Program-made: the position numbers and the translations under genes
Part shown: piece after piece, positions 1 to 9,749 of the stretch
How positions within the stretch are numbered: the stretch's first letter is position 1
How the letters are laid out: each line of letters begins with the position of its first letter
From: Coprinopsis marcescibilis
Taxonomy: Eukaryota > Basidiomycota > Agaricomycetes > Agaricales > Psathyrellaceae
DNA length: 22,031 nt
NCBI GenBank assembly: GCA_004369085.1
Contig: ML210484.1
Location: 1 to 22,031 of the forward strand
Direction of reading: 5' to 3'
The notes under the pieces: generated by a model
What the model saw: only the letters and a program-made list of their open reading frames with translations
Database searches by the model: none
Told to the model about the DNA's origin: nothing

Positions 1-443
1 TGATGAACGCCTAGTCTTTGTGGCTGTGAGGCATCAAGAGTTAGGCTTGTTGAGTCACACAAGAGAACCGTACAGTTTAACGCTGTCTGATTCAATGCTG
101 AGGGCCTCTTTTGCGAGGTCCTCCTACGGTAGTATCTAGTGGTTGTATGCTACGGCCACACTAAATAAACAGTAGTAAAGAGTGTACAAACAAGGAATGT
201 GAGTAGGCTGGATAATGGCCAGGCTACAAGGGTGAGGGTTTGTAAATAGAAGATGAAATAGTATGTAGTTGTTTTGTGTGTATATAAAGTCCATAAGACG
301 AGTCAAGTGAGGTTAGGAACGGGGGGAAAGTCCATGGGAGGTAGGTGAAGATAGGGGCTAGTTGCCCGAAGTGGTAGCTAAGTGAACGCAATCGCTACAG
401 AATTCGAGCTGATACGGCGAGGTGGTGGCTCGTGTCAAAACAG
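1..443. other. No gene recognised at left edge
   Basis: No open frame here carries a recognisable motif or a convincing splice pattern. It lies directly upstream of the decayed seven-helix copy A and is where that gene's first exon (start codon, first helix, a donor like gtatgt) should be. I searched for the pattern seen at the end of exon 1 in the other copies (Gly-Val-Gly split by a phase-1 intron) and did not find it. The sequence is AT-moderate with several short stops in all frames. Confidence 0.5.
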
Positions 444-689
444 AGCGTGGTCACGTGCGCGTCCTGTGCAAGACTTTGCATTGCGTCGTTTGCGTCGCTG
501 CCTCGCAATCCGTCAAATTACATGGTCGTGAGTTTTTTCATATTGGTCTTATACGCCATTGCGACATGTGTGACCAGTGCGGAGATATTTGCCATAATCC
601 TGGAACATGAAACTGGAGGTGGTCCGATTGGTTCCGTTACCCAATATATGGAAAGGAGGAAGGGTAGTGCGGTGGTGACGAGCTACTAA

Positions 690-1280
690 CTGCTTAGACT
701 CTACAAGAAATCGGGTTCTTCGCGTGTCTGTAACGCGAGAGCAAGCCGTATAGTTGAGAGTGAGGTAGTCGAGAGGGAAAGCAAGAGGATAATCATGGGT
801 ATCGACCAACGGTGATGGCGGAGAGATAGACATAAGAGGGATACGACGAACCGTGATGATTGGGTCTGAGACTACGGGTGTGGGCACTGCCTTCGTACCA
901 ACGCACACAAGTGATGTCGAGATCAGACACGAGAACCGAAGGCTCCGAAAAGGGGGGGACGATGAGGAAAGAGAGAAAGAGATCGATTGAGAGGAGTATG
1001 GAAGATATAAAGTAGCGAGAGACCCGTAGGTAGGTAACTGGGTCCAACCTGTATTGGTGGACTCAGTCTTTTATACTCGAATTTCCGGTAAATTCCGGGA
1101 ATTCGTACAAATACTATAAAATATCGGATGTCGGAAGGGTACCATGTGGAAGCAAGAGGAAAAAGAGTCTGACGCTCGAGTTAGCGCATAAGAGAGAAAA
1201 GAGTCAGCGCGACGTGCTTAAATTAGCACATGTCGCGTGTTGTGTGATCGAAGGGTGCTTGGCTCTTGGACGCCAAGCGA
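690..1280. other. About 600 bp separating two halves of an exon in copy A
   Basis: In the intact paralogues the helix-2 segment and the ADGLL motif lie in one uninterrupted exon of 281-299 nt. In copy A they are separated by this stretch, which has stops in every frame and no protein motif I can identify. It could be a transposable-element remnant, a rearrangement breakpoint or an unusually long intron. I did not find convincing terminal inverted repeats or a target-site duplication by eye. A perfect-looking hairpin at 1079-1104 lies within it. Confidence 0.45.
1079..1104. repeat. Short inverted repeat (hairpin)
   Basis: The arms GAATTTCCGG (1079-1088) and CCGGGAATTC (1095-1104) are reverse complements at 9 of 10 positions, separated by a 6-nt AT-rich loop. 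It lies inside the stretch that interrupts copy A. A role is not evident. It might be part of a small mobile-element remnant or simply chance. Confidence 0.5.
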
Positions 1281-2617
1281 GCGGATATGAGCAGGCTGCT
1301 CTCAGCCTGGCTCGTGTCTCCACAGTGGTTCTGCTGGGAAAGGGGACAACTAGTGCTTATGTGACAGTCGCTGACGGCCTTTTGGTACGGGAATTAAAGC
1401 TCAGGCTCGAGGAAGGGCTTGAGCGTTGTACAGGTGTACCGATGCTTTAAGATATGGAGCGACACTTGGTGGGCGGCCGTTCCGCCGCTACTGACTTTCC
1501 TGGCGTCTATTGGTGAGTGACCCTGGCAGCGGCGTCAAGCTAAATTGACAAGGGATCATTGTGATGCACACAGTCCTTGCGGCATGCGTCACTGCGCGGA
1601 AGCTCGAGTAGTGAGCCGTCCGGGCATGAAGGCGGGAATGTACCTCAGCGCTTGGCTGTTCCTCATTGTGTTTGTGAACATTGCAGTCACTCTACTCATA
1701 TCTGCAAGGCTCTTTAGAGTGCAGTATATCTTAACCAGAACCCTAGAAAAAGCTTATAGCTTTGGAGAAGACGGGAGGCCCCAGAACAGTAATGCATCCC
1801 CAACCCAACGGGCTCAAGCCAAATGCAAGCGCGAATGAGGCGGAATCGAGGGCAGGTCATACCAAAGCCGAACATTTACTCTAGTATTATTGCTATTCTG
1901 ACGGAATCCGCTCTGTTGCCGGTATCTGGTACTTCTGCAGGGATCGCGACTGTGGTGAGTGTGCTCAAGAAATCGGGTATGGGGACTCCCGAAGTCGTTG
2001 CCAGCGGGACTTTCCAGATCATGTTCTATACATTTGGGTCTGATTGGTTGGGGGCTAGGCAATATCCCCTCAGTTCATCATTTTTAGGGTCACAACTGGG
2101 AGGTCATGGATGAAGGGCCCCCTGACGGAAGCCTCAGTTGTTTCGCAGGCGATAGTATTTGCAGCGAGGAGTCAAGTGAGAGGTCAGTTGGTTGGCGAGG
2201 ACCAGGAAGGTCAGATTGAGCTGCACAGCCGGGGGGATGGATTGGATGACGTCGAAGCTGGTATTCCGCTGCTACCTGCTTTGGATGTGCTTACGACAGT
2301 TTCATTCGGGAACCCGCTCAAAGAAGGAGGAATTGGGAGCACAGATCGACGTCATTCCAGGTAGAGTACGTTGGAGCGTAGTGCACAGCAAGGACTTGAA
2401 TAATATATTGATACTGTGTGATAAATTTACAAGTACAGGACTTAAGATCTGTTCGATTTCCAAGAAAGATCAAATCTAGAATTCAATTTTATATTGGTGA
2501 CAAACAGTTTGCATATTCGTGTCACACATGAGAAGTGTGACGATACCAAAACAGTGTGGACAGTTACAAAGTCGTATTTTAATTTCTTCTAATTTCTTAC
2601 TTCCTTCGAAGCTCATG

Positions 2618-3980
2618 CTATTCATCTACACGTCCATAAGGGAAGATTTCAGCGCAGTCGGGGTCGTCCACTGCCTCAAACAGCCACCTCATGTTCTTGA
2701 TCAAGTTAGTCCTCAGCAATCCGGTTGGGTTTGGGTACAAATCCTTCGCTGCCATGTTTATAACGTTCGTGTAGAGCCTGCAGAAGCTGATAAGCTCCAC
2801 TGAGCTCATGGAGCTCACCTCCCCCATGCCTTCAAGACCGACAGGCGCAGGTGCCCGCCAGAAGTCGTCGGGGAACCTCCCGTCCTTGAAGAATGCCTCT
2901 GCTGCGTCCATGGATAGCTGACCGGTGTAGTTGCGACCATCGACAAAGAAGTTGACCGGAAAAACTGATTTGGCATGGGCGCTGAACCAGCGGAACTCGG
3001 TGAAGGAGACTTCGGGGTTATTTTGCCTGCTTTGTTGGAATAGGTGGTGACGAAGCTTGGGTGCAACGGTGAAGTTGTAGAATCCATTCCCATAGTTGGC
3101 GCTGAAACTCTTGAACTAGGATGGCATCCGTCAGATGAACCAATGTAATTAAGTCGGCGGTGGGAATGCATCCTACCTGGTCGAAAACACCTGTGTTAAA
3201 TTCATGACTATTTCCGAAGTAACCGTCAGCTGATTTATATCAACGTCAGTTCAGGATGACGGCTATATGTAGTTATAGCCTGACCTCGACTCATACTAGC
3301 ATCCCCTGTTCCATCATTTGCAATCAGCAAATCAAGTTGGTACTCATGTTATCTGGCAACGACTCACCTTCGAAAAGCCCACCGGCGTTCAAGCCCGCAA
3401 CAACAGCAGGCGAAGGAGGGTCAGGCCCGGTCAATGGTGTCATCCCACCAATGCTCAACAAATTTGTTAACGGGTTGCCATTCACGATTAACGTCGAATA
3501 CACAAAGATCTTTGCCAATCTGTTTTCCATGTTGAATCCTTGACAGCAGTTTAATATCTAAATTCAGCTTTAAAAGAATGGAGCCCACCTTCCTGGACGG
3601 CGTTGATCAATTGTACCGTTGTGGCTACCCCATTTCTTGGTAGATACTGTTCATGGAATAGGCCAATGTTGTTAGGAAATTGACATTGGTGAATCGTGAA
3701 GTGAACATACACCGTGAGAGGCTAACACATTTAATCCCGGACACGGCCCTCGTTGGTCGCCCACCCGGGGCGGCATCCAGGGATGTGCGGCATCGTTTAC
3801 AAGCTTAGTCCCAAGATGTACCAAAGGATCGGGAGGTGATACAGGCCCCAAGCTGGAAGAGAGTGCTCGCGGGAACCACGGCCAACTGGCAGTGGGGGCT
3901 GTGGGGAACTTTCTCAAGGCCGTGACTGGGACAAGGAAGAACGAAAAATTAAGCAAGCTACAAAGGATGTAGTAAATCAT
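2618..3980 (-). CDS. Unspecific peroxygenase-like heme-thiolate peroxidase (secreted)
   Basis: This is a complete six-exon model: 3980-3711, 3646-3589, 3538-3368, 3305-3285, 3229-3177 and 3109-2618, giving 354 aa with all phases consistent. Family enzymes are extracellular heme-thiolate proteins that use H2O2 to oxygenate organic substrates. Residues 1-21 are a hydrophobic signal peptide. The heme-ligand motif is RGPCPGLNVLASHG with Cys80. The EGD motif (166-168, Ser170) is the magnesium and heme-pocket site and continues SMSRAD. FPVNFFVDGR and SLYPNPT-like (LYPNPTG, 315-321) and C-terminal PYGR motifs are typical of the long peroxygenases. Cys301 and Cys343 match the C-terminal disulfide. 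Two N-glycosylation sequons (NFT, NYT) are visible. Oddities: seven residues after Arg231 the expected catalytic Glu is Lys238, and the loop before Cys301 is about 20 residues shorter than I remember for the Agrocybe enzyme. Family assignment is near certain; peroxygenase activity is doubtful because of Lys238. Confidence 0.93.
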
Positions 3981-4491
3981 GGAGGGAGGATTGGAAAGAG
4001 GACTCGGGCCTATAGATCAGAACAACTGAAGTCCTTGTATATATACTGCTATATTAGGAGCAGGTCATATGACTTTTTATAGAAGATATAAAAGACCAAC
4101 AGAATGGAACCATACAGTGTGGAATGCAGTACTGCGGTCAAAGATAACATGAATACCATAGACTTGGACCTGCCCATCCATGGCGGGACTTCGGAATTCT
4201 TTTGTTGAATCCCTTTCTGAGAAGTGCTAGTTATTTCAAAGATGCAGTGCTATTGGCTGTGACATCTTTTGGGTTATTCGAGTGATTTGAACGCGTCGTG
4301 ACTTGAAATACAAAGGAAACTCCACACTGACTGCCAACATACAAGCTACTTCTAAGCTCGCTACATCAGAACAGTGTATTCAAAATGGCAGATGAGAGCT
4401 ATTACATTGACCAATCTCGACAAACCGGGAAAAGGGTGTATTTACTTGGACTCGAAGCTATGTGAAGACGTTGTTGGTTCTACTCATCTTC
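3981..4491. other. Intergenic region upstream of the peroxygenase gene
   Basis: The stretch holds the promoter of the leftward peroxygenase gene and the 3' flank of seven-helix copy C, which is also leftward. A palindromic TATA-type element lies at 4037-4046. A 26-codon ORF beginning at about 4385 (MADESYYIDQ...) has a good start context but no support, so I do not call it a gene. Confidence 0.5.
4037..4046 (-). promoter_or_regulatory. Probable TATA box of the peroxygenase gene
   Basis: The palindrome GTATATATAC sits 57-66 nt upstream of the ATG at 3980. That leaves room for a transcription start about 30 nt downstream and a short 5' leader. This is inferred from sequence and position only. 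Confidence 0.5.
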
Positions 4492-5721
4492 TCAAGCGTT
4501 GATCGTGGTGCTGGCGCTGGTAATATCAATTCTAGTCTTCTCCCGAGACTGTAGGGAGGGCACGAATCCTTTCTCCAATGTCGATGCACTCTCAACGCTG
4601 ATGGTAGTGGAATTGCCAATGTCCGTTGTATTCGCCCACGAACGTCCAGTCGCAACCCGGAAGATTATCATCTGCGGGGATAGTGTCTAAGTGCCCAAGA
4701 TCTACAGTAAGTATATCTTCTGGTGTGAAACCAATTAGACTCACCGCAAACAAATAGTAGAAGCCGGAGAAGAACATGTGGGAAATGTATTGGGCCGACA
4801 TCTCCCAAGTGTTTCCTCCCCTGGGCAGTGCGAGCAAGACTGCCTCTCCAAGTCCAAAGATGGCCACTGGGAGAGCAGCTTCGATAAGAATCACGACCGC
4901 CCGTGTGTAGAGGCTGTGGCGCCGGGTTCCCAATACGGAGGTAATGATATTGCGAGCTCGGAGCAGCCGGAAGCAGATGAGAGAGGTGATCATGATGTTG
5001 AAGAGCACGGAAAGAAAGATGAAAGCGCTGAATATCTTTCGTTGTGTGGCAACCTCTTCGTAAGTGGCTGGTATACCAACTCTCATCCCCAGTCCTGGGG
5101 TCACACAGTGATGAGTGGCGGTTTACAGATAATCAAGCAGACGAGCAGACGAACCAATTGATGCCAAGTAGCAGAGGCCCGGGACGATGAGTACCCAACG
5201 TCTGTCTTGCCAGATAACAGAGCAACGATAAAGCTACGAAATTGAGTGTGTGAGCTGAGAATTACTGTGGTGCTTGGAAGCAAACACATACCATGACTCC
5301 ATCGCCGATGAACATGGCTAACAGAAACATAAAGGTGCTCATGACACGGAACCACTGCTGGTCAAATGTTGGGCCTTTCGCGAGAATATCTTGGCCTGAG
5401 GCTGATCCAAACATGAGGCTGAAAACGCCATAGGCGTCCAGTGCTGCCATAAGCGTATAGAGCACAAATATGACAAGGCCGACAGCAATGTACGGAGCTC
5501 TGGCTTTCATAACCCCCCGAGGCGATGAAAGGAGGGTCGAGAGACTATACACGCTGATGAAAACATGGACACCTACGCAGTTGATGTAAGATGTAAGGTT
5601 AAGCCAACAGTGAAAGTACTAGGAAGTGGTACATACCAACACCCATAATGGCGAGCAAAGCGTTGCCATACAGCGAGGCAATAACAACGTAGCCATATTG
5701 GTTGAAGTCTACCTCAGACAT
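4492..5721 (-). CDS. Seven-helix (GPCR-like) membrane protein, copy C, intact
   Basis: The five-exon model is 5721-5637, 5572-5292, 5233-5155, 5094-4745 and 4686-4492, giving 329 aa with intron phases 1, 0, 1, 0. The protein belongs to an expanded, uncharacterised basidiomycete membrane family; I know no proven function. Seven hydrophobic segments are visible: residues about 10-35, 52-75, 95-125 (ending IGDGVM), 133-152, 165-190, 205-230 and 250-280. Landmark motifs are LYRCSVIW straddling exon 3, VPGLCYLASIG, FRLLRAR after helix 5, VILIEAALPVAIFGLGEA in helix 6, and SPQMIIFRVATGRSW after helix 7. A hydrophilic Ser/Thr-rich tail of about 45 residues follows, presumably cytosolic. The start was chosen because exon 1 is 85 nt in both this copy and copy F. 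A TATA-like TTAAATA (5770-5776) lies about 50 nt upstream. The gene is divergent from the DUF6534 gene at 6226. Confidence 0.88.
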
Positions 5722-5862
5722 AATGCGAAGCGCCTGGAGAGGACATGGAACCGTTCAGTACGTGTCTCGTATTTAACCTTTTTTCAGACGAGAAGTGACT
5801 CAGAGCGCCCAGATACAACATATCGGTATGGACGAGATGGACGGACGAAGAACATGCTTCGG

Positions 5863-6106
5863 CAAGATTCCAGAAGAACAGAAGCAAGTATATTTGGCTT
5901 TGAATAGAGTTAAATTGGGATTTCAAATCAACATTCATGATTCATCATGATTCTGAATCCTGATCGTCTTGTGGAAGTGCAATGTACCCAAACTGACCCG
6001 AGGGCGTCGTTCTGGATGATCGGTGGGAGTCTCCGATGTGTCATTATGACGAGTTGCGGGTATCACACTGAATCTCTCAAATTTGGGCACTTGCAGCAGC
6101 AGGAAC
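5863..6106 (+). repeat. Direct repeat, copy 1 (upstream of DUF6534 gene)
   Basis: The stretch matches 7752-7984 in the same orientation. Both begin with CAAGATTCCAGAA, share TCAAATCAACATTCAT, GGGAGTCTCCGATGTGT and GAATCTCTCAAA, and end near CAGCAGGAA. Similarity is high in blocks with several small indels. The copy occupies the intergenic space between copy C and the DUF6534 gene, so it may lie in the promoter of either. I see no TG...CA ends or long open frame to mark it as an LTR or a gene. Confidence 0.75.
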
Positions 6107-6225
6107 TGTCCCCAATCCGGTACCCCACAGAACAGGCCACCTGCACCAACTCCGGCCCCCGTTACTCATCGTACACCCTCCCCTCCGCAGTTTGAGTGCG
6201 TCTTGACGGCGCCTCGATTTTAATT

Positions 6226-7735
6226 ATGGATCCTTCCATGGCGGCCGCTCTAAGCGCACTCGATCTGCATCGCACAGTCGGTGCTCTAGAGCTCGGGTGC
6301 ATCTTCTCGACCTTCCTGTTTGGAATCGTAACACTTCAATCATATGTATATTATCAGAACTTCAGAGACGACAATTGGAAGTACAAAACAATGGTACGCA
6401 GAAGACGCTGAGCTCCCTCTTGTAATGCCAGGTGCTAATCTACCTTTAGGTAGCGGTGCTTTGGTGAGGCGTGCCTTTCCATCTCCGTGACTTCAGCAAT
6501 CTGATTATCGGTGTCGTTGTAAAGGGTCGTCGAGCTTGCCCACAGTATCTGCGTCATCGCCGAGGTTTACCGTGTCGCCGTAACGCTCTACTGCCAACCA
6601 CAAGAGCTCAGTCTCATAACCTTTTACTTTATGGGAGTGGGAAAAGTTTTTGGTGGGACCATCACACTCATCGCACATGTCCGTTTTTCTCTATCTTTCT
6701 CGTATTTTCAGCTGCTAAGTGCTTATGCTTGTTCACTTAGACGTTCTTCGCTCTGCGTCTCTGCAAGATCCTCCCACAGCGTTGGAACCTGATCGGCCGC
6801 TTTTGCATCGGACTCGCCGTACTCCGCTTCGCAGGCAGCATCTGGCTTTCCTACAACGCCATCACCACTTCAGACATTGGCACCTATCGCAATCAGTGGG
6901 GTTGGCTCATCCTTACACTCCTGTCGACAGGTTGTGTCATCGATGTCATGATCGCTGCGTCAATGCTCTACTACCTGATCTCGAAGAGGGATTCAGAAGG
7001 GTGCTTCAGTCGCACGACGCGACTTATCGACAGCTTGGTTCATCTCACATTCCGTGCGTCTCTTTTAATATTATTATGGCTGGTCAATAATAAACGGGGC
7101 TGACAACGGCAATAGGTACAGGGCTGATGACGAGGTGTGTGCGGAATTCTCTTGTAGTCGCCTCACTCCTCAATTTGACTTGTGACTGTTCAAAGCTTTG
7201 GTGCTATAATCGTGCTAATTACGGTGAGTTTACTGCAGTTTCAATTAGGTTGATTACGGACGCTTATCGGGCGGTACTCCCAGTTTGTTATGCTCAAAGA
7301 AACGTGTATGTCTTACCATTCTGTCTACATCCCAGTTTGTAATTTCTCCCGACAGTCATATGGATCGCACTCTACATGTGCCTCGCAAAACGTGCGCCCA
7401 TTTATTATCCTTGTCCAAGGGCGCGACTGATCTTCTGCGTCGCTAGTGTACTCCAACAGCGTTCTCTCCGCGTGCGACGTTCTCCCCGTATGTATTATCG
7501 CTGTGCTGATTGATATCATCGTTTCGACAGCCTCAACGGAAGGATCACTCTTCGAAGCGCTGTGGACGATACGTCTTGCATCCTCAGGGATATCTACGTG
7601 TCCTCAAGGCCAGGCTATTTTAAATCATTAGCACTGAGACCTGGACACTCGAGAGTCGAAGGTCTACAGACTACGGTATATTCCTATTCCTTGACTTCGA
7701 GTTCGCTTAATTACCCCGCCGCACGCCGCACCTAA
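6226..7735 (+). CDS. DUF6534-type multi-pass membrane protein, ten exons
   Basis: Exons are 6226-6393, 6450-6463, 6525-6678, 6741-7053, 7116-7134, 7196-7223, 7284-7305, 7356-7391, 7447-7471 and 7531-7735. All phases agree and give 327 aa. DUF6534 proteins are fungal integral membrane proteins of unknown role. The family pattern is clear: TVGALELG then FGIVTLQSYVYYQNF in helices 1-2, LWVVELAHSICVIAEVY, TYRNQWGWLI with CVIDVMIAASMLYYL, a RLIDSL linker, and the C-terminal signature FIWIALYMCLAKLYSNSVLS followed by ALNGR. The signature is assembled from four small exons of 22-36 nt plus the last exon, and each splice restores the family motif, which strongly supports the model. The ATG at 6226 places about 20 residues before helix 1; a GTG in frame upstream is not used. 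The tail after ALNGR is polar. The gene is divergent from copy C and flanked by the 5863/7752 direct repeats. Confidence 0.88.
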
Positions 7736-7751
7736 CCAGACCCAATGAATA

Positions 7752-7984
7752 CAAGATTCCAGAAAAAAAGGTATATTTGGCCTTGGACAGAATTAAATCA
7801 GGACCTCAAATCAACATTCATTGATTCTGATCGTTTGGTAGAAGTACTGTGAGATGGACCAAAAATAGTCCAAGGGCGTCGTTTTGGATGGTCGATGGGA
7901 GTCTCCGATGTGTTAATATGACGAGCTACGCGTCCGACCGAATCTCTCAAAGCAGGGGTCTCGTGTAACATTTCAGCAGGAATC
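7752..7984 (+). repeat. Direct repeat, copy 2 (downstream of DUF6534 gene)
   Basis: This is the partner of 5863-6106, starting 17 nt after the stop codon of the DUF6534 gene. It shares CAAGATTCCAGAA, TCAAATCAACATTCAT, GGGCGTCGTT and GGGAGTCTCCGATGTGT, with small deletions relative to copy 1. The arrangement repeat-gene-repeat suggests either a duplication in which a second gene copy was lost, or insertion of the gene between pre-existing repeats. Confidence 0.75.
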
Positions 7985-8643
7985 GATCGCCTTCCTTGAT
8001 GGATAAGTGCGCTTTCGGCCACATGTAGGCTTAACTTAGAATTCAACGGTTCTTGCAGCCCCGAGCCATGCTCATCACGGTTCAGCGCGCATAGAGCCGC
8101 ATATTCTCAGCTGCAAATATCAGAACCTTATCCGTAGAAGACGGTGTTACCAGTTAGGAGCAATGTATTTCCCCCAGGCATAGAAGTTTATACCCTTCTC
8201 CCGTACTCAAAGGTACACTGTGTATGTTGAAAATTCAACCGAATCCTTGATTCTTGATATAGCTACATTTATGTGTACTTCGGTAGAACAAACGTATGGT
8301 GAAGGAAAAAATAGGGCATCTCGGTGGTGCTTCTCTCGGTCATACTTTTTGGCGCTCGTGAGAGCGATACTGCTTAAGTTCTCTTCGCCGTAATGCCTTT
8401 AGGCAGAGATGTCAGCTCAATCGAGGGTCCAGGTTAAAGCTGAATCTTATCTTAATCTTATCGGTGACGCGATTTAGTCGACGGCAGTGCACGTGGGTGA
8501 TTGATTGATGTGCCAGCAACGGTTCCCACGGTGCATTCTAGCGGGGCATACTCACCGCGTCTGCAGTGTTATCTTCTCCTTTCCACCTACTCCAAAACGA
8601 CAACGCAGGGCGTTTCTGTCGCTGTCGACTCAGACACTACATC
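7985..8643. other. Intergenic, promoter side of the Gdt1-like gene
   Basis: About 660 bp without a supported gene. All frames contain stops and no known motif was seen. It should hold the promoter and 5' leader of the transporter gene that follows. No clear TATA box was identified, as is common for housekeeping genes. Confidence 0.45.
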
Positions 8644-9749
8644 ATGGGTAAGACCGCTGAAAACAAGTCCCTTGTCCGCCCAAAAAGACAGTGATAACTG
8701 ACCGAATCTCTCTACGAACTTATAGACTCTATGTCGACCTTTTCGCATGGCGCACCCGCCGAAGGCAGCATCCAGGCGTTGTTGCAGAGCTTCAGCATGA
8801 TTATTGCATCAGAAATTGGGGACAAGACATTCCTAATTGCAGCTATCCTCGCCATGCGTCACCCCAGACTCATCGTGTTCGCTGGGGCGTTTGGCTCTCT
8901 CGTTGTGATGAGCATTCTCTCAGCGGCCATGGGCCACATTCTCCCCACCCTCATCCCACGAAAATGGACGCAAGTCGCCGCATCTATACTATTCCTCGTC
9001 TTTGGTGCAAAGATGTTCATCGAAGGGCGGGCAATGAAGAGCGGGAACGAGAAGATTCAGGAGGAATTGAAGGAGGCAGAGGAAGAGATTGAAGACGACG
9101 ACGCGGACCACAATGGCGGACCACGCACGCCTGCTATTCCGTTGGAGGATATGGAAGCTGGCGTTGCTACTGAAGATCTCTCTCCCCGCTCACCCATCAC
9201 CAAACCCAAGGCAGCATTTATGGAAGGCGCACGAAATTTCTGTAGTCTGCTGCTTGGACCCGTCTTTGTCCAGGCCTTTATTCTTACCTTCCTAGGCGAG
9301 TGGGGTGACCGCAGTCAAATTGCGACCATTGCCCTCGGTGCTGCCCATGTGAGTCTCATCTCCCTGTTCTTGTTGTGACGGTTCCCATCACCCGCCGCAC
9401 CCGCAAGTTCGGGTTATCATTCCCTACGTCATCGGCTTTACTCATCCTTCCTGTTCGTTTTAGAATGTGTATGTTGTCACACTCGGGACTGTAGTCGGTC
9501 ATGCCTGCTGTACCGCGTTGGCCGTTATCGGTGGACGCTATGTCTCCACCAAAATCTCCGTCAAGCCCGGTACGTCGTCATAGCTTAGGAACCTCGTATC
9601 TTTCAGCAACTCATTATCCTGGCTTACTTACAGTAACAATGGGTGGCTCGATCCTCTTCCTCATTTTCGGCATCGTCTACCTCTATGAGGCCTACCGCAT
9701 GGGAAGCGAGATGTCAATACCTATCGACGTCGACCATGATGTAGCTTAA
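8644..9749 (+). CDS. GDT1: Gdt1/TMEM165 family cation transporter (UPF0016)
   Basis: This is a Golgi-type Ca2+/Mn2+ exchanger family member; in yeast, Gdt1 supplies manganese for glycosylation and helps tolerate calcium. Exons are 8731-9348 (or from 8726), 9464-9569 and 9634-9749, with consistent phases, giving 279 aa from the ATG at 8731. Both copies of the family signature E-x-G-D-(K/R)-(T/S) are present: EIGDKT in helix 1 (about residues 28-33) and EWGDRS at the start of the second half. There are six hydrophobic helices in two groups of three, separated by an acidic linker (EELKEAEEEIEDDDADH) of about 70 residues. The start may lie further upstream: ATGG at 8644-8647 followed by GTAAGA and an acceptor at 8725 would add Met-Asp-Ser in frame through a four-base first coding exon. 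I gave the longer span. No lesions were seen. Confidence 0.93.

Larger units (their letters stand above)
444..2364 (+). pseudogene. Decayed seven-helix membrane protein (copy A)
   Basis: This is a relic of the family found intact at 4492-5721, 10836-12091 and 16740-18040. Recognisable parts, in order, are: a helix-2-like segment at about 520-600 (reads NYMVVSFFILVLYAIAT); the end of exon 2 with VADGLL at about 1367-1384; an intron 1385-1433; exon 3 at 1434-1512, exactly 79 nt as in every other copy, reading VYRCFKIW then a WW and LASIG; an intron starting at 1513 (acceptor at 1602 or 1608); the helix-5 segment ending in ISARLFR; a possible extra intron 1789-1850; the helix-6 segment (IYSSIIAILTESALLP); and the last exon with SPQFIIFRVTTGRSW from about 2065 to the stop at 2362-2364. 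Lesions are no exon 1, roughly 600 bp between the two halves of exon 2, and an intron 4 reduced to about 21 nt whose flanking phases do not match. The family assignment is firm. The pseudogene call is an inference, because unusual introns could rescue part of it. Confidence 0.68.

Noticed and set aside
549..908. A 119-codon minus-strand ORF opposite the start of copy A
   Set aside because: It overlaps the helix-2 remnant on the other strand and has no recognisable features.
4385..4465. A 26-codon ORF with good start context
   Set aside because: Too short, no homology, and located in a 3' flank.
5863..7984. An LTR retrotransposon explanation for the paired repeats
   Set aside because: No TG...CA termini, primer site, gag or pol sequence was found; the enclosed gene is a DUF6534 membrane protein.
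8691..9092. A 133-codon plus-strand ORF
   Set aside because: It is a shadow of the Gdt1-like gene in another frame.
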